From assembly GCA_022036555.1 (NCBI GenBank), contig CM039126.1:11543591-11607590 (forward strand): DNA of 64,000 bases, given 5' to 3'. The position numbers were made by a program, and so were the translations under genes. Origin of the DNA: Microstegium vimineum (Eukaryota > Streptophyta > Magnoliopsida > Poales > Poaceae). Below the pieces are notes generated by a model. That model was not told the origin of the DNA. It ran no database searches and saw only the letters and a program-made list of their open reading frames with translations. Position 1 is the stretch's first letter; each line of letters begins with the position of its first letter. Positions 33,401-44,697 of the stretch are shown in pieces.

Positions 33401-34812
33401 TGCTGCGGCTCGGCCTCCTCCTCCTGCTCCGGCTCCTCTTCCTGCATAAGGACGATACCCGTCAGGTCAAAAGCGATAGTCCTAACCGATACCGTCACGC
33501 CATGACATCATCTTTAACAACCTCGTCGCTGCTCAACCCCTCATCCTCATCCTCCTCTGAGGGGGACTCCTCCTTGGGAAGGTTGGCCCGCCTCTGCCGT
33601 GCCCAACGTTGTTCACGCTCCTCCTTCTCTCGGGCCTTTTTGCCCTTATCCTTCTTGGCCTTGTCATTGTCCTTCTTGTCCTGCTCGGCCCGAAGGCGTC
33701 TCACCTGGGCCATGTGCCGCTCCTCCTTCACCGGTGGAAGCGACTTCCGGAAGACGACGTTCCCCTGAGGGAAAGCTAGGCGGTTAGGTCGCAGGCAAAG
33801 GAAACAAACAATACGGACAAGAGGACATTAACAGAGAAGGAGGTGTCGTACCAGCTGGACGTGGCCCTGGTCCGGCACCATGGGGATGCGGGCAACGTGC
33901 TCCCCCTTGAACGCGCCAGCAAAGGAGGTGCGTACTCGGCGGACCACCCTCTCGAGGGGCAGCTTGTCCTCCACGAGGCAACACCCCGTGAGATCCACCC
34001 CCGGGCGCATCTTGTCGAGGCGTAGCGGGCGAGCCATCAGCGGCATGACTCGCCGCTGGTGGAAGGCCGATGCGACGATCGCCGCCGTAAGTCCTGCCTT
34101 CTTCAGACAGGAGATCGCGCCAAGTAGGTGGTCGAGATGTTTCTGCTTCATCTGCTCGACGTCGTGCCTCCTGTGGTCAGGCTTCGAGTCGATTGTCCTC
34201 CCGGTATAGACGGGGAACAGGCCATCGTCATTCCTCAAATAGAACCACCCGGAGTGCCATCCTGAATGGCTCGACGTAAGCTTTGTCGGGATCCAGCACT
34301 TCGCCCTCTTGAGGGTGATGCTGCAGCACCCTGCCCTGACCATCCTGCGGCTACCGCTCCCGGCCGAGGCGTGGAAGAGGCCGGCCTCGAACAGATGGAG
34401 CCACATCTCCCAATGCGGCTCCATCCCCAGGTATCCTTCGCACACGGCGGCGAAGACCGCCACGTGACAGATGTCATTGGGGGAGAGGTGTTGGAGCTCC
34501 ACGCCGTAGTGGTGGAGGATCCCGCGTAGAAGACGGTTGGGGGGCGGACCCTAGCCCCGCCCGGTGGAAAACTTCAAAGCTGACCACGTAACCCTCCGGC
34601 GGATTGGGCTCACGATCCTCCCTTGGCGGCACTATCCACTCCGGCCGGTCCTCGGAGGTGATAGGCCGGAGGAGGCCGCTCTCCACCAAATCTCCCAAAC
34701 GCCCCACAGTCGCCGATGATGGAAGCCCTGTCAGGGTCGCGCAAGCTGTAGCTGGCCATGGGAGCAGGGAAGCGGATGCGCTCGGATGCGGGGGTGGAAG
34801 GTATGTTGCCAA
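30419..34812 (-). pseudogene. Antisense gene of the Tat-like element (PF04195-type protein)
   Basis: This multi-exon frame runs against gag. The first exon starts at 34,812 or 34,759 and has GRLGDLVESGLLRPITSEDRPEWIVP, then ELQHLSPNDICHVAVFAAVCEGYLG and HWEMWLHLF (34,495-34,400) and WHSGWFYLRNDDGLFPVY (about 34,250), as in the plant 'putative gypsy type transposon' domain. Further exons are a lysine-rich charged one (33,767-33,497: VKEERHMAQVRRLRAEQDKK), alanine/proline-rich linkers (33,450-32,330), a long coiled coil (31,465-30,920) and a C-terminal exon ending at 30,419. GT and AG signals fit at several joints (for example near 33,842 and 33,768). A one-base shift at about 34,540-34,570 breaks the domain. 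Its function is unknown. Confidence 0.75.
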
Positions 34813-34933
34813 TCTCTCCTCTCTCTACTCTCGCGCACGCAGAGATCCGGCTCGGTGGGCGACGATGGCAATGGCGAGAAGAAGGAGGCAGTGAAGGCAA
34901 TGGCAAGCGTGAGGGAGCCGACTCCCCACCCCC

Positions 34934-34943
34934 AATATTTATA
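34934..34943 (-). promoter_or_regulatory. TATA box of the antisense gene
   Basis: TATAAATATT on the minus strand lies about 120-180 bp upstream of the two possible start codons (34,812 and 34,759). It suggests that the antisense gene has its own promoter independent of the LTR. Confidence 0.5.
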
Positions 34944-35189
34944 ACCGGAAGCCCAACGGGAAGATCCAACGAAAAGGCAGGTAAATCTCTGCATTTAATG
35001 CGCCCACCTACCGCCCCCCTCGTGTTCCATAAAATAAGGCGCACCCGTCGCGTCATCGAGCACCCGCCGCACTACTCACCGCACCCTACGCCTGCTACGG
35101 CTGCAGTCGAACGGACATCTCCTAAAAAGGCGTGCCTACGACGGACAACGTACAACAGTGGGCGTTATCTTCGGAGGTAAGCAACGGAC

Positions 35190-36760
35190 GTCGACCCGTC
35201 CGTCAAAATCTCGAGGGAGCGAAGGCTGGCCCTCGAACAGGGTTCGACAGCCGCCCTCGAGTACCTGAGGTCAGGGAGGACCCAGGGTTATGGACTCCGG
35301 TCCACCCCCAAATCTCGAGGGGGCGAAGGCTGGCCCCACGAACAGGGTTCGACAGCCTCCCTCGAGTACTCGAGTCAGGGATGACCCGGGGGGGGCGCGA
35401 GCCCCTAGCTCGAGAACGAACTCTCGAGGCCCTCCGGGACATATCCATGCATAACCAGGGAATACCCAAGGATCCCTACGACGGGAGGCATTGAGCCACC
35501 AACTCCCATCGAACGGAGTTGGCACCTAGGTAATCCACGCGTTCTTCCTTAATGAGAATGCCTCAGGGCTTCTATCGACCCTATCGAACGGGGCACGAGT
35601 TCTCACTTGGATTTCTACCCGTTACCAGCTCACAGAGGACTTCGAGGCTCGTCTGAACGAGGATAGCACGATGCTCTTCGCCCCACAATCCGAGCGCAAG
35701 GATCCGTGGGAAGGACTCTATGAGGTAGTGAAGGCCCAGCCACACGAGGCTCGAGGGCTAGACTACACACGACACCCCTCGACGAAAGAGGGTCGAAAAC
35801 ACTCGGAGCCTGGCAGACAGAGTTGACCCTTCGATGGGGCACTATGACTCTAGTTAATCAAACTCTCAAAGGAGCGAAGGCTGGCCCTCGAAAGGGTTTC
35901 GAAAGCCGCTTTCGAGCAGTCCCTTCCCAGGGAAGTAAAACGGACTCCGGTCCACCCTCAAATCTTGAGGGAGCGAAGGCTGACCCTCGAGCAGGGTTCG
36001 ACAGCCGCCCTCGAGTACCCCGAGGTAGGGAGGACCCAGGGTAAAACGGACTCCGGTCCACCCCCAAATCTCGAGGGGGAGAAGGCTGGCCCCACGAACG
36101 GGGTTCGACAGCCGCCCTCGAGTACCCGAGTCAGGGATGTCCCAGGGGGAGCCAACTCAAAGCCCAGCTCGAGAACGAACTCTCGAGTCCCACCGGGACA
36201 TATCCAAGGCATAACCACAGAATACCCAAGGATCCCTTCGACGGGAGGCATCGAGCCACCAACTCTCATCGAACGGAGTTGGCACCTAGGTAATCCACGC
36301 GGTCTTGCTTAATGAGAACGCCTCAGGGCTTCTATCGACCCCTATCGAACGGGGCACGAGTTCTCACTTGGATTTCTACCCGTTACCAGCTCATAGAGGA
36401 CTTCGAGGCTCGTCCTAACGAGGATAGCACGATGCTCTTCGCCCCACAATCCGAGCGCAAGGATCCATGGGAAGGACGCTAGGAGGTAGTGAAAGCCCAG
36501 CCACACGAGGCTCGAGGGCTAGACTACGCACGACACCCCTCGACGAAAGAGGGTCGAAAACACTCGTAGCCTGGCAGACAGAGTTGACCCCTCGATAGGG
36601 CACTATGACTCCAGTTTAACCCTCGAGGGAGTGAAGGTTGGCCCTCGAAAGGGTTTCGACAGCCGCCCTCAAGCACCCCTTCCCAAGAAAGTGAAACGCT
36701 CGTAGCCTGGCAAACATAATTGACCCCTCGATAGGGTGTTGTGACTCCAGTTAATATTAA
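35190..36760. repeat. Direct repeats of about 760 bp before the 3' LTR
   Basis: Two copies (about 35,199-35,860 and 35,950-36,610) and a third partial one share gggagcgaaggctggccctc, ggggttcgacagcc, and a segment acgagttctcacttggattt that recurs 762 bp apart (35,597 and 36,359). Shorter repeats are nested inside them. No protein is visible. Confidence 0.8.
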
Positions 36761-36906
36761 TCCTCTCGATAAAACACACATCAAAGCCCCCAGAGGAGTT
36801 CTTAATCACTCCTCTGGGGCCTCGGGGGCTACCCCCGAGGGGTGCGCTCGCGTGCACCCCGCGGAGAATCATACCTCGTACTAACCTTGCAGATCATCAG
36901 CAAAAA

Positions 36907-36951
36907 CCTCTATGCGGATTTTCCTTATCCGCATAGAGGCTCGGGGGCTAC
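36907..36951 (+). promoter_or_regulatory. Hairpin and polypurine tract next to the 3' LTR
   Basis: CCTCTATGCGGAT (36,907-36,919) and ATCCGCATAGAGG (36,927-36,939) are perfect 13-bp inverted repeats around a 7-base loop. The following ggctcgggggctac is the likely polypurine tract for plus-strand priming. Nearby, CCTCGGGGG and CCCCCGAGG (36,821-36,841) form a second perfect hairpin. Confidence 0.7.
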
Positions 36952-38390
36952 TGTCGGGTACAAAGGTAAGGGGTACCCTAAACGTGTGATAATCTAAAGC
37001 TCAACATAGCAACCATTTTTAAGGTAGGATCCAATCAGCCGTTCAAGTCAATGGAGGAAGGCCCATCACGCAAAGGCCTCCCTCACCAGCGACAGTGACC
37101 AGTCATGGGCCGGCCCATTACTGGAAAAACAGTAGGAGGGATCCCCCTCCGCCTCTACCTCGACTGACGGACAGGAGTCGAACGAACGACCCCTCCACCT
37201 CTACCTCGACTAACGGACAAAGGTCGAACGAACGACCCCTCCGTCTCTACCTTGACTGACGGACAGGGGTCGAACGAACGACCCCTCTGTCTCTACCTCG
37301 ACTGACGGACAGGGGTCGAACGAACGACCCCTCCGCCTCGACCTCAACCGACGGACGGGGGTCGAGGGAACGACCCCCCAACCTCGACCCCCCGTGACGG
37401 ATGGGGGGTCGATCGAACGACCCCTGAGAAAGAAGCTCGATCGACTTACCTGCTCCCGGTATGGGGTAAAGGGGATCCAATGCGCCTACCTGCCCCCGCC
37501 TAACGCCATGGGCGCCCACTACCATAGTCAAATCCATCAACTCGCCGCCCATGCCCGGGACCTCCGTCAACCGTGCGGCCGCTGTAGCCACATCGCAGGT
37601 ACGGAATCTAGAGACACCCCCTCGAGCCATGAACAGGACAACCCTCGACTGTGTCTTCAGGGATACGACAGGGTCACGCTGGCCTTGACCACCCTCGACC
37701 AGGGGGCTCGACCATCGTCTCCAACCACTCCAGCATGGCTCCCGTCCAGTCCGTCCCGCGTCAACTGTGGGACTCATACCCATCTACAGAATGCCAGCCG
37801 TACCGCGCCATGCTGTACGGCGGTGTCCAATCTGCTATCGCCATGCCCTAAAACACCGGAAGTACAAAAGGAACATGCCGCTACAGCGATCGACGCCTCG
37901 TCGCAGACATGGTGCACGGACATGTCTGCCATTCCGATATGTACTAGGTTCCTGTAACCCTAAGCCTCCTCTTGGCCTATAAAAGGGGACGCTGGGATAA
38001 TAGACATAGGGGGAGGACAGAGAGACACAGAACTCCACCTCCAAGCCGAGCGGAGGGTCAGATCATCGGACATCCGCCCACACTCGCAACACCACTCCTT
38101 ACCTGCTTGATCAACATCTCAAGCAATCCACCAGCTCACCTAGGATAGCCTTGCTAGTCCTAGGCCTCAGCTCATCCTGAGCACCCCCGTGTAAACCTGC
38201 TTGTACCCCCCTTGTACGAGCACTTCGGTGCAAGATAATACAATCCATCCTCCCCCGCTGGACGTAGGGTCTTCTTTACCCGAACTAGGATAAATCTTGT
38301 GTTCTTCTTGCATCACATCTGGGAGAGGAAGCACGCAATATACAAATTTACTAATTGGTGGTCTTGACCCCCTGGGTCATAACACCGACA
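36952..38390 (+). repeat. 3' LTR of the Tat-like element
   Basis: This 1,439-bp copy matches the 5' LTR, with one extra 47-bp U3 unit and scattered substitutions, mostly transitions. Its TATA box is at 37,977-37,984. It ends CACCGACA at the GTGGT target duplication. Confidence 0.9.
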
Positions 38391-38391
38391 G

Positions 38392-38606
38392 TGGTCAATT
38401 AAATGAAGAGGAGGAGAAAGTCTAGGAAATCGAATATGGTAATTTTGTATTCATCTCAACCTACTTTTCTATAAATAGAAGGTCAATTTCATTATTATAA
38501 GCAAGAAGCATACGTGAATGAAAAGAAGAACTTCAGCCTCCTATCTCTCTCTGATCTAGTGTTTCTCTTGTGCTTGTGTCCTAGGAAACAAACTTGATTT
38601 CTAACA
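38392..38606 (+). repeat. Copia LTR, tandem copy 1
   Basis: The 215-bp LTR starts TGGTCAATTAAATGAAGAGG and ends TTTCTAACA. CTATAAATAG near 38,470 is the TATA box. It is followed by the cgttatcagcatgagc primer-binding-type motif and a leader of about 128 bp. Confidence 0.8.
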
Positions 38607-38734
38607 CGTTATCAGCATGAGCTCTGTTAGGCTAACAGGTAATAGGTAATAAATCAGTTTAGCTGATGCTTGTTCAACCTACTATGTTGTAAACATGCAC
38701 ACCCAAGAACATGAGCACGTTCTTAACTTGCTAA

Positions 38735-38949
38735 TGGCCAATTAAATGAAGAGGAGAAAGTTTAGGAATTCAAACAATGTAATTTTGTATTCATCCGAGC
38801 CTACTTTGTTATAAATAGGATGTCACTTTTATCATTGTAAGCAAGAAGCATAAGTTAATGAAAAGAAAGAACTTCAACCTCTCATCTCTATCTCTAATCT
38901 AGTGTTTCTCTTGTGCTTGTGTGCCAGCAAACAAACTTGATTTCTAACA
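38735..38949 (+). repeat. Copia LTR, tandem copy 2
   Basis: A second 215-bp LTR starts TGGCCAATTAAATGAAGAG 343 bp after the first and ends TTTCTAACA. It too is followed by cgttatcagcacgagc. The LTR-plus-primer-site module is thus present twice in a row. Confidence 0.8.
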
Positions 38950-40015
38950 CGTTATCAGCACGAGCTCTGCCAGGCTAACAGACAATAGGTAAGAAATCAA
39001 TTTAGCTGATGCTTGTTCATCCTACTATGTTGTAAACATGCACACACAAGAACACAAGCATGCTCTTAACTTGCTATGTCGTTGGCGCATCGGCAGCGCC
39101 TGACAACATGAAGGCGGCAGCCGCCGTTGTTGTCCATCGCCAGAAACGACTTGTTGGCCCTAAAGGCCATGACAATGCAAGGAAGGCTCTGCCTCCAGTT
39201 GCTGAGAAATAGCCCTGAAGTGCAAAACAGACGCTAGCAGCCCCCGATTGCCATGGGCATGGATGAGCAAGCCCAACGGCCCGCCGCCGCCACCGGCACG
39301 GACGAGCAGGCCTATCAGGCCGTCACCGCAGGTCGTCGGCGGGCACGGCGCACGAACCATAGAGTGTGGGGTGCTCGCCACTTGCCGACCAAGTAGCAGC
39401 GTGCATGGCCTGACCTGGCCCCTGCCCGACCAGCTGCTGCTCCGAGAGAGCAAGCACAAGGCACGGAGCAGGCCCCGCTGGCCACCGCGCTCGCCCCAGG
39501 CGAGCAGGTGTAGGTGCGCTACCTTCCTGGCTGCCACTTTCGTCTCCCATTCCTATCGTGTGTTTCCTGCAGAAACAAAATAAGGGAGAGAGAGTGTGTG
39601 AAGACAAGGGAGACTTGTTCTCTGTATGTGTACAAGAGAGGAAAATTTATCTCTTAGAGAGATAAGAATCGGCCTAGGGAGTGCAGCCCAGCTGTCACTT
39701 CTTTTTAATTGCTCATAGAGGCCTGAAGTCGCTGCGTGCGTACTGTTTCAAATTTTCTTAACTTGCTCTCGTATGTAAATAAAGCCAATGCATGCAAGCC
39801 TAAAGCCATTGCATAAATATAAAATAGTGTTATATCCCTTTGATGTTACTGTATATTATTATTTATTGTAGTTTATATTATCTTTTATTTAATTACAAAG
39901 TAATCCTAAAGATTACATATGGGAAAATTTTTATATAGTCGTGAAGACTAGCAGAATCATAATTCTAGAGATTATGCATCGACATTCACTGATCCTATAC
40001 ATTGATCGTGCAGAC
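38950..40015 (+). mobile_element. Copia primer-binding site and leader
   Basis: It begins with cgttatcagcacgagc, the likely primer-binding region. A GC-rich stretch (39,100-39,520) and an AU-rich stretch follow up to the gag start. It has no conserved reading frame. The first roughly 480 bp are shared with 13,109-13,565. Confidence 0.7.
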
Positions 40016-40827
40016 ATGTCGGACATCGCAAAGAGGGAATTCAAAGCGCTTGCCGTGGATGGCATCAACTACCTCACTTGGGCTACTAACGTCGATATTA
40101 AACTCGACGACATGAACCTCGATCATACCATTGTCCAGCCTGAAGCTAGCAAGGATGAGCGCACAAAACCTGATAAAGCAAGAGCGTTGCATTTTCTACA
40201 ACACCATCTCCACCCAGACTTGAAGTCTGAGTATATGATGGAGAGGGACCCATTGGTCTTATGGTAGTTCCTAAAGGACTGTTTCAGCCAGCAGCTAACG
40301 ATTGTGCTCCCCAGAGCGCAGCAAGACTGGATCAACCTACGCTTCCAGGACTATAAGTCGGTGGTAGCGTATAACTCTACTTTACATAGGATCAGAAGAT
40401 CACTAACGTTGATATGATTGAAAAGACTATATCCACCTTCCACCCCGACAACATAGTGCTGCAACAGTAGTATAGAAACTCAAAGTATATCAAGTACTCT
40501 AAGCTGAGGGAAGTATTGTCTGTTGCTAAACAACAGAATGAGTTTCTTATGAACAATCATTCTACCCGACCTATTGGTTCCATGGCTATGCCTGAAGCAC
40601 ATGCTAATGTTATTGAGAGTTCTCGCAACTGAAAAAGGGATCATATATATAAAAGGGAAATGGAAAGGGAAAAGAAGCGCCATGTTCAAAGACAAAGGAA
40701 AGGGAAAGTCCAAGGGTAGATTTGAACCCAAGAAGGAAAAAGGTGACCATAGTGGGGAAGAACAAGGAGAATGATATAGATGCGGAGCAAAGGGGCATTG
40801 GTCTCGTAAATGCACACCCCAAAACAC
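40016..40827 (+). pseudogene. Copia gag, broken
   Basis: Starting at ATG 40,016 the frame reads MSDIAKREFKALAVDGINYL, then a WATNVDIKLDDMNL segment, as in copia gag of the UBN2 type. A TAG stop at about 40,265 and later shifts interrupt it. The zinc knuckle near 40,768-40,812 reads YRCGAKGHWSRKC, but the first cysteine position is TGA, so the CCHC motif has lost a key residue and gained a stop. Confidence 0.8.
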
Positions 40828-41220
40828 CTAGTTGACCTTTACCAACAGAGCAAAAACAAAGGAAACGGTCAACATGAGTCTCACTTCATCATTGAGCCTG
40901 AAGCTCAGCCTGAGAAGCGTGATGACATGGTTGTCGAAGCAAATAATGGAGATGTCCAAATGGACGAAAATGAGGACAACCTTCATGATGACTTTGATAT
41001 ATTTGGAGACTTGCAGTAATCTCCAAAATATCATGCTAGTTAAATGCGATATCCACATGTATTAGTTTTATTTCCATAAAGTTTGGCCATGCATGCTCCT
41101 AAATAGCATTTGTAACTTAGTAGATGGTCCAAACTATCATAATATTTCCTAGGAATTATATAATGTCATCTTTCTTATAATGTAAGATTTGTGTTAAATT
41201 CATATTTCCTTTTATGGTAT

Positions 41221-43735
41221 TTAATAGAGCCTGTGGGAACCCTATGGCTGAAGTAGAAATCTATCTTATAGACAGTGGCACCACTAATACAATACTCCTA
41301 CCAGATATTTCTAGACATTGACAAAGAAAAATGGAAATATTATGACCATTGCCAGAAGCAATGCTCATATCGTGGGCACCGGAAGTGCCACACTGGTTCT
41401 CCATATGGGTACTCAAACCTTTGTGAAGGATGCATTGTTGTATCCTAACTCAAAGCGCTCCCTTTTAAGCTTCAAAGATATATGTGCAAACAGTTTCCAT
41501 GTAGAAACCGAGATTGAACAAGGAACTGAATACCTACTCATCACTAAATTTGATGAGTATAAAAAATGAGTGGTGGAAAGGCTCCCTTCATCGCCATCAG
41601 GTTTGTACTACACGTACATAAAACCCACATAAGAATATGTTGCGATGAAAACCATATTCAGAAACATAGAGTCGTTTCAAATATGGCATGGCCGTTTGGG
41701 TCATCCTGGGTTGAGTATGAGAGAAGAATCATCAACAATTCCACTGGCCATGATGTCAGATGCTTTCCTAATCCTGAAGATTTTATTTGTACTACATGTG
41801 CAAAAGGGAAGCTAATTACTAGACCATCCCCTGAAGATCAGGGATGAGTCACCTGAACAAAGGATACAAGGTGACATTTGTGGACCTATTCAACCCTTGT
41901 CAGGACCATTTAGGTACTTTATGGTACCGATTGATGCATCTACCAAATGGAGCTATGTGGGCCTATTATCCACTAGAAACCATGCTTTCTCCAAGCTCAT
42001 TGTCCAAATAATCAGGATAAAAGCTAGTTTCCTTGATAACCGCATTCAGTCCATTCGGATGGATAATGCTGGTGAGTTCAAGTCGAAAGCTTTTGATGAT
42101 TACTATTTAGCCATGGGCATTAAGGTAGAGCACTCGGTACCACATGTCCACACACAAAATGTTCTAGCTGAATCCATGATCAAAAGGATCAAGTGGATTG
42201 CGAGGCCGTTGTTATAGAATTGTAGGTTGCCAACCAGTTGTTGGGGCCATGCAGTGTTGCATGCTACAACACTAATCCAACTCAGGCCAACTGCATATCA
42301 TAATACATCCCCCTACAACTCATGCGTGGGAAAAAACCAAGTATTTGGCATCTGCGTATATTTGGCAGTGCGGTATACGTGTCAATACCACCACCCCAAC
42401 GTATATCAATGGACCTCACCGGAAGCTGGGGATATATGTGGGTTATGAGACTTTGTCCATAATCAAGTATTTGGAGTCTATGACTAGGGATCTTCATACG
42501 ACTCGGTATGCTGATTGTGTCTTCGATGAATACTATTTCCCAACATTAAGGGGAGATAGGCATCCAGAAGAATGTCGGGAAACTGTATGGAATGCAACTG
42601 GAATGCAATCCTTAGACCCCACGCACCAGTGGATCTGAACTAGAAGTCTAGAGGATCATACATTTGCAAAGTCTTGCAAATGAGTTGCCAGACGCCTTCA
42701 CTGATCACAAAAGAGTGACAAGGTCACATATACCTGTAGTTAATGCACCGGAGAGAGTACAGGTACCCCAGAAGGTTACCAAATCCATTGTCTTTCCTAA
42801 TCCTAGGAAGAGGGGGAGACCTCCGGGTGCTCAAGACAAGGTCCCACAGAGACGTCTGCAGAGGTGAGGACCTAAGCCACTTGCATCACTGAAGGAATCA
42901 GTTGAAGAAGCTCAACCTGAAGTTGAAAATGCCCCTAAAGTAGCAACTCACCTAAAGTTGAGGAAGTCCCTAAAGGACTCCATCCTGAAGATGGAAACCC
43001 CAATGTGTCACATGTGCACAATCACATTGGAAGATCGAAACGTCGTAGCTCAATTGTTATGGGAAATCATGATGAGCGTGAGGACGGTCATGAGGAGATC
43101 TCCACTAATTATATGGAGTCAGGAGAGTCATATAACAGAAAGACCACTATTGTGGACATATCTTTTGCCTAAAAAATTGTTGACTCATTGGATCCGGATC
43201 CAGAACCAAAGTCCATAATAGAGTGTCGGAAACGCTCAGATTGGGACAAATGGAAAGCAACAATTGAGACAGAATTGCGCTTGCTTTATCAAAGAGAGGT
43301 TTTTGGGCCTGTAGTCCTAACACCTCCAAAAGTCATCCCTGTAGGATGCAAATGGGTCTTTCTCCAGAAGAGGAATGAACATGGCCAGGTGGTAAGATAC
43401 AAAGCGAGGCTAGTAGCACAAGGGTTCACACAAAGACCCGACATCGATTATGATGAAACACACTCTCCTATTATGAATGGCATAACATTCCAATACCTTA
43501 TATCTATGGCAGGTAACTTTAAATTTAAAAATTTAGTTGATGGATGTTGTGACCACATACTTATATGGGACACTTGATTCAGAAATCTATATGAGAGTCC
43601 CAGGAGGACTCAAAATCCCTGGACCGAATCAAAACCGCAACATGTTTAGCGTCCGCCTACAACGGTCGTTGTACGGGCTAAAACAATCTGGAAGGATGTT
43701 TGGTTTAGGTTTTTGGATAGTTTCCTCATTTTCCT
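41221..43735 (+). pseudogene. Copia pol (protease, integrase, partial RT), broken
   Basis: The protease has the active-site segment LIDSGTTNT (about 41,270). The pre-integrase region follows (41,318-41,850). Integrase core motifs are FMVPIDASTKWSYVGLLSTR (41,921-41,980) and IRMDNAGEFKSKAFDDY (about 42,055-42,105). The reverse transcriptase starts with KWKATIETELRLL and VGCKWVFLQKRNEHGQVVRY (43,250-43,410), then ARLVAQGFTQRPDIDYDET. A shift at about 43,540 separates this from MDVVTTYLYGTLDSEIYM. The frame ends at LKQSGRMF. RNase H is missing. Numerous stops make it inactive. Confidence 0.85.
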
Positions 43736-44697
43736 AGAGCTAAATCTAGTTTTAAGCTTTTAGAGATACTTTCGTGGTCTCTAAATATTTTGTTAAGCTC
43801 AGAGATATTTTTTATGGTTTAAACCTATCAGGTATTTATTGAATTCTTTTTAAAACTAAAAAAGATGAAACCACCTTGAGAAACTACCTCTAATCATGGC
43901 AAGGAGGTAATTAAAATGATTTTGAAAGTTCAAAAGACAGGATGTCCAACTTTTGAGTTCGAGGCGGAAAATCAGACTACACCGATAGTCCAAAGAGCTA
44001 AAATGGACCTTTTCATGGTATAAAACTGTCCCAAAGGTGAAATAGTATCACAAATAAAACTAGTATACCTATTGCGCCTAGAAATAGCAGAAAATACATT
44101 CAAAACAGAAAGAGAAAATACACACACTCACATAATTTTGCATTCAAAATAGTCATCTATATCATTGTAGGCATGAGGTTTAGTGTAACGTATACACAAG
44201 ATCAGTAATAATACAAAGATGTCACAAAGACCCGAACCATTGACGAGGGAGGAAAGTAAACAACCTATTGCTCTGTCAAACTCACCACAGAATGCTCTAG
44301 AACTAAAAAAAACCTGAGGAAAGGAAAGAGTGAATTTCTACTGGTTTTACTAAGCCTTTCTAAACTAGACTTGAACTAGGGTACCAAAGCTCTGAACTTT
44401 GAAAATTAATCAAAGGAATAAAAAAGAAAACGATAGCACTATGGGGCGCACGACTACTTGACTAGAGGTGGATCAACACTAGGTGCGTCTAGGCATGCCA
44501 TAAAAAACTAGCGGATTTGTTACATTGCCATGGTGTAGATAATCCACATCTATATGTAGCCACGAAGGTTCTAACGAGGAAGCCATGCACTTCATTCCAT
44601 TGAGCATAAGTAACTAGAGAAATCTATATCTCCATACGCCCAATAGCCATTCTGGGTTCTTGCAATCATTGACCAAATTGGCCATCATGCCACATAT
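43736..44697. other. Junction region and probable myosin 3' UTR
   Basis: Sequence just left of the myosin stop (about 44,200-44,697) is unique, AT-rich and likely includes its 3' UTR on the minus strand. Between 43,736 and 44,040 the sequence has a repeat-like look (paired ttagagatac and tctaaatatt runs), possibly another transposon end that truncated the copia element. I see no gene here. Confidence 0.4.

Larger units (their letters stand above)
25897..38390 (+). mobile_element. Tat-like Ty3-gypsy retrotransposon with gag and antisense gene, no pol
   Basis: LTRs of 1,391 and 1,439 bp begin TGTCGGGTACAAAGG and end CATAACACCGACA. GTGGT flanks both sides (25,892-25,896 and 38,391-38,395), a perfect 5-bp target duplication, so this is one complete 12.5-kb insertion. 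The interior has a primer-binding site, a damaged gag, a long spacer, an antisense multi-exon gene, and direct repeats. No protease, reverse transcriptase, RNase H or integrase motif is present anywhere in the roughly 9.7-kb interior, so it must have moved using proteins from a related element. About seven differences in the first 200 bp of the two LTRs suggest a fairly recent insertion. Confidence 0.9.
38392..43735 (+). mobile_element. Ty1-copia retrotransposon, 3'-truncated
   Basis: The order is tandem LTR pair, leader, gag, protease, integrase, then part of reverse transcriptase, which is the copia order. The element stops inside RT at LKQSGRMF (about 43,699), with no RNase H and no 3' LTR. 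Many stops and shifts show it is old. Removing the Tat-like insertion joins its LTR start to the promoter flank exactly as in copy 1 (7,256). Confidence 0.85.

Noticed and set aside
32329..33498. Plus-strand open frames opposite the antisense gene
   Set aside because: They are shadows of the alanine/proline-rich minus-strand exons, which carry the splice signals and domain context.
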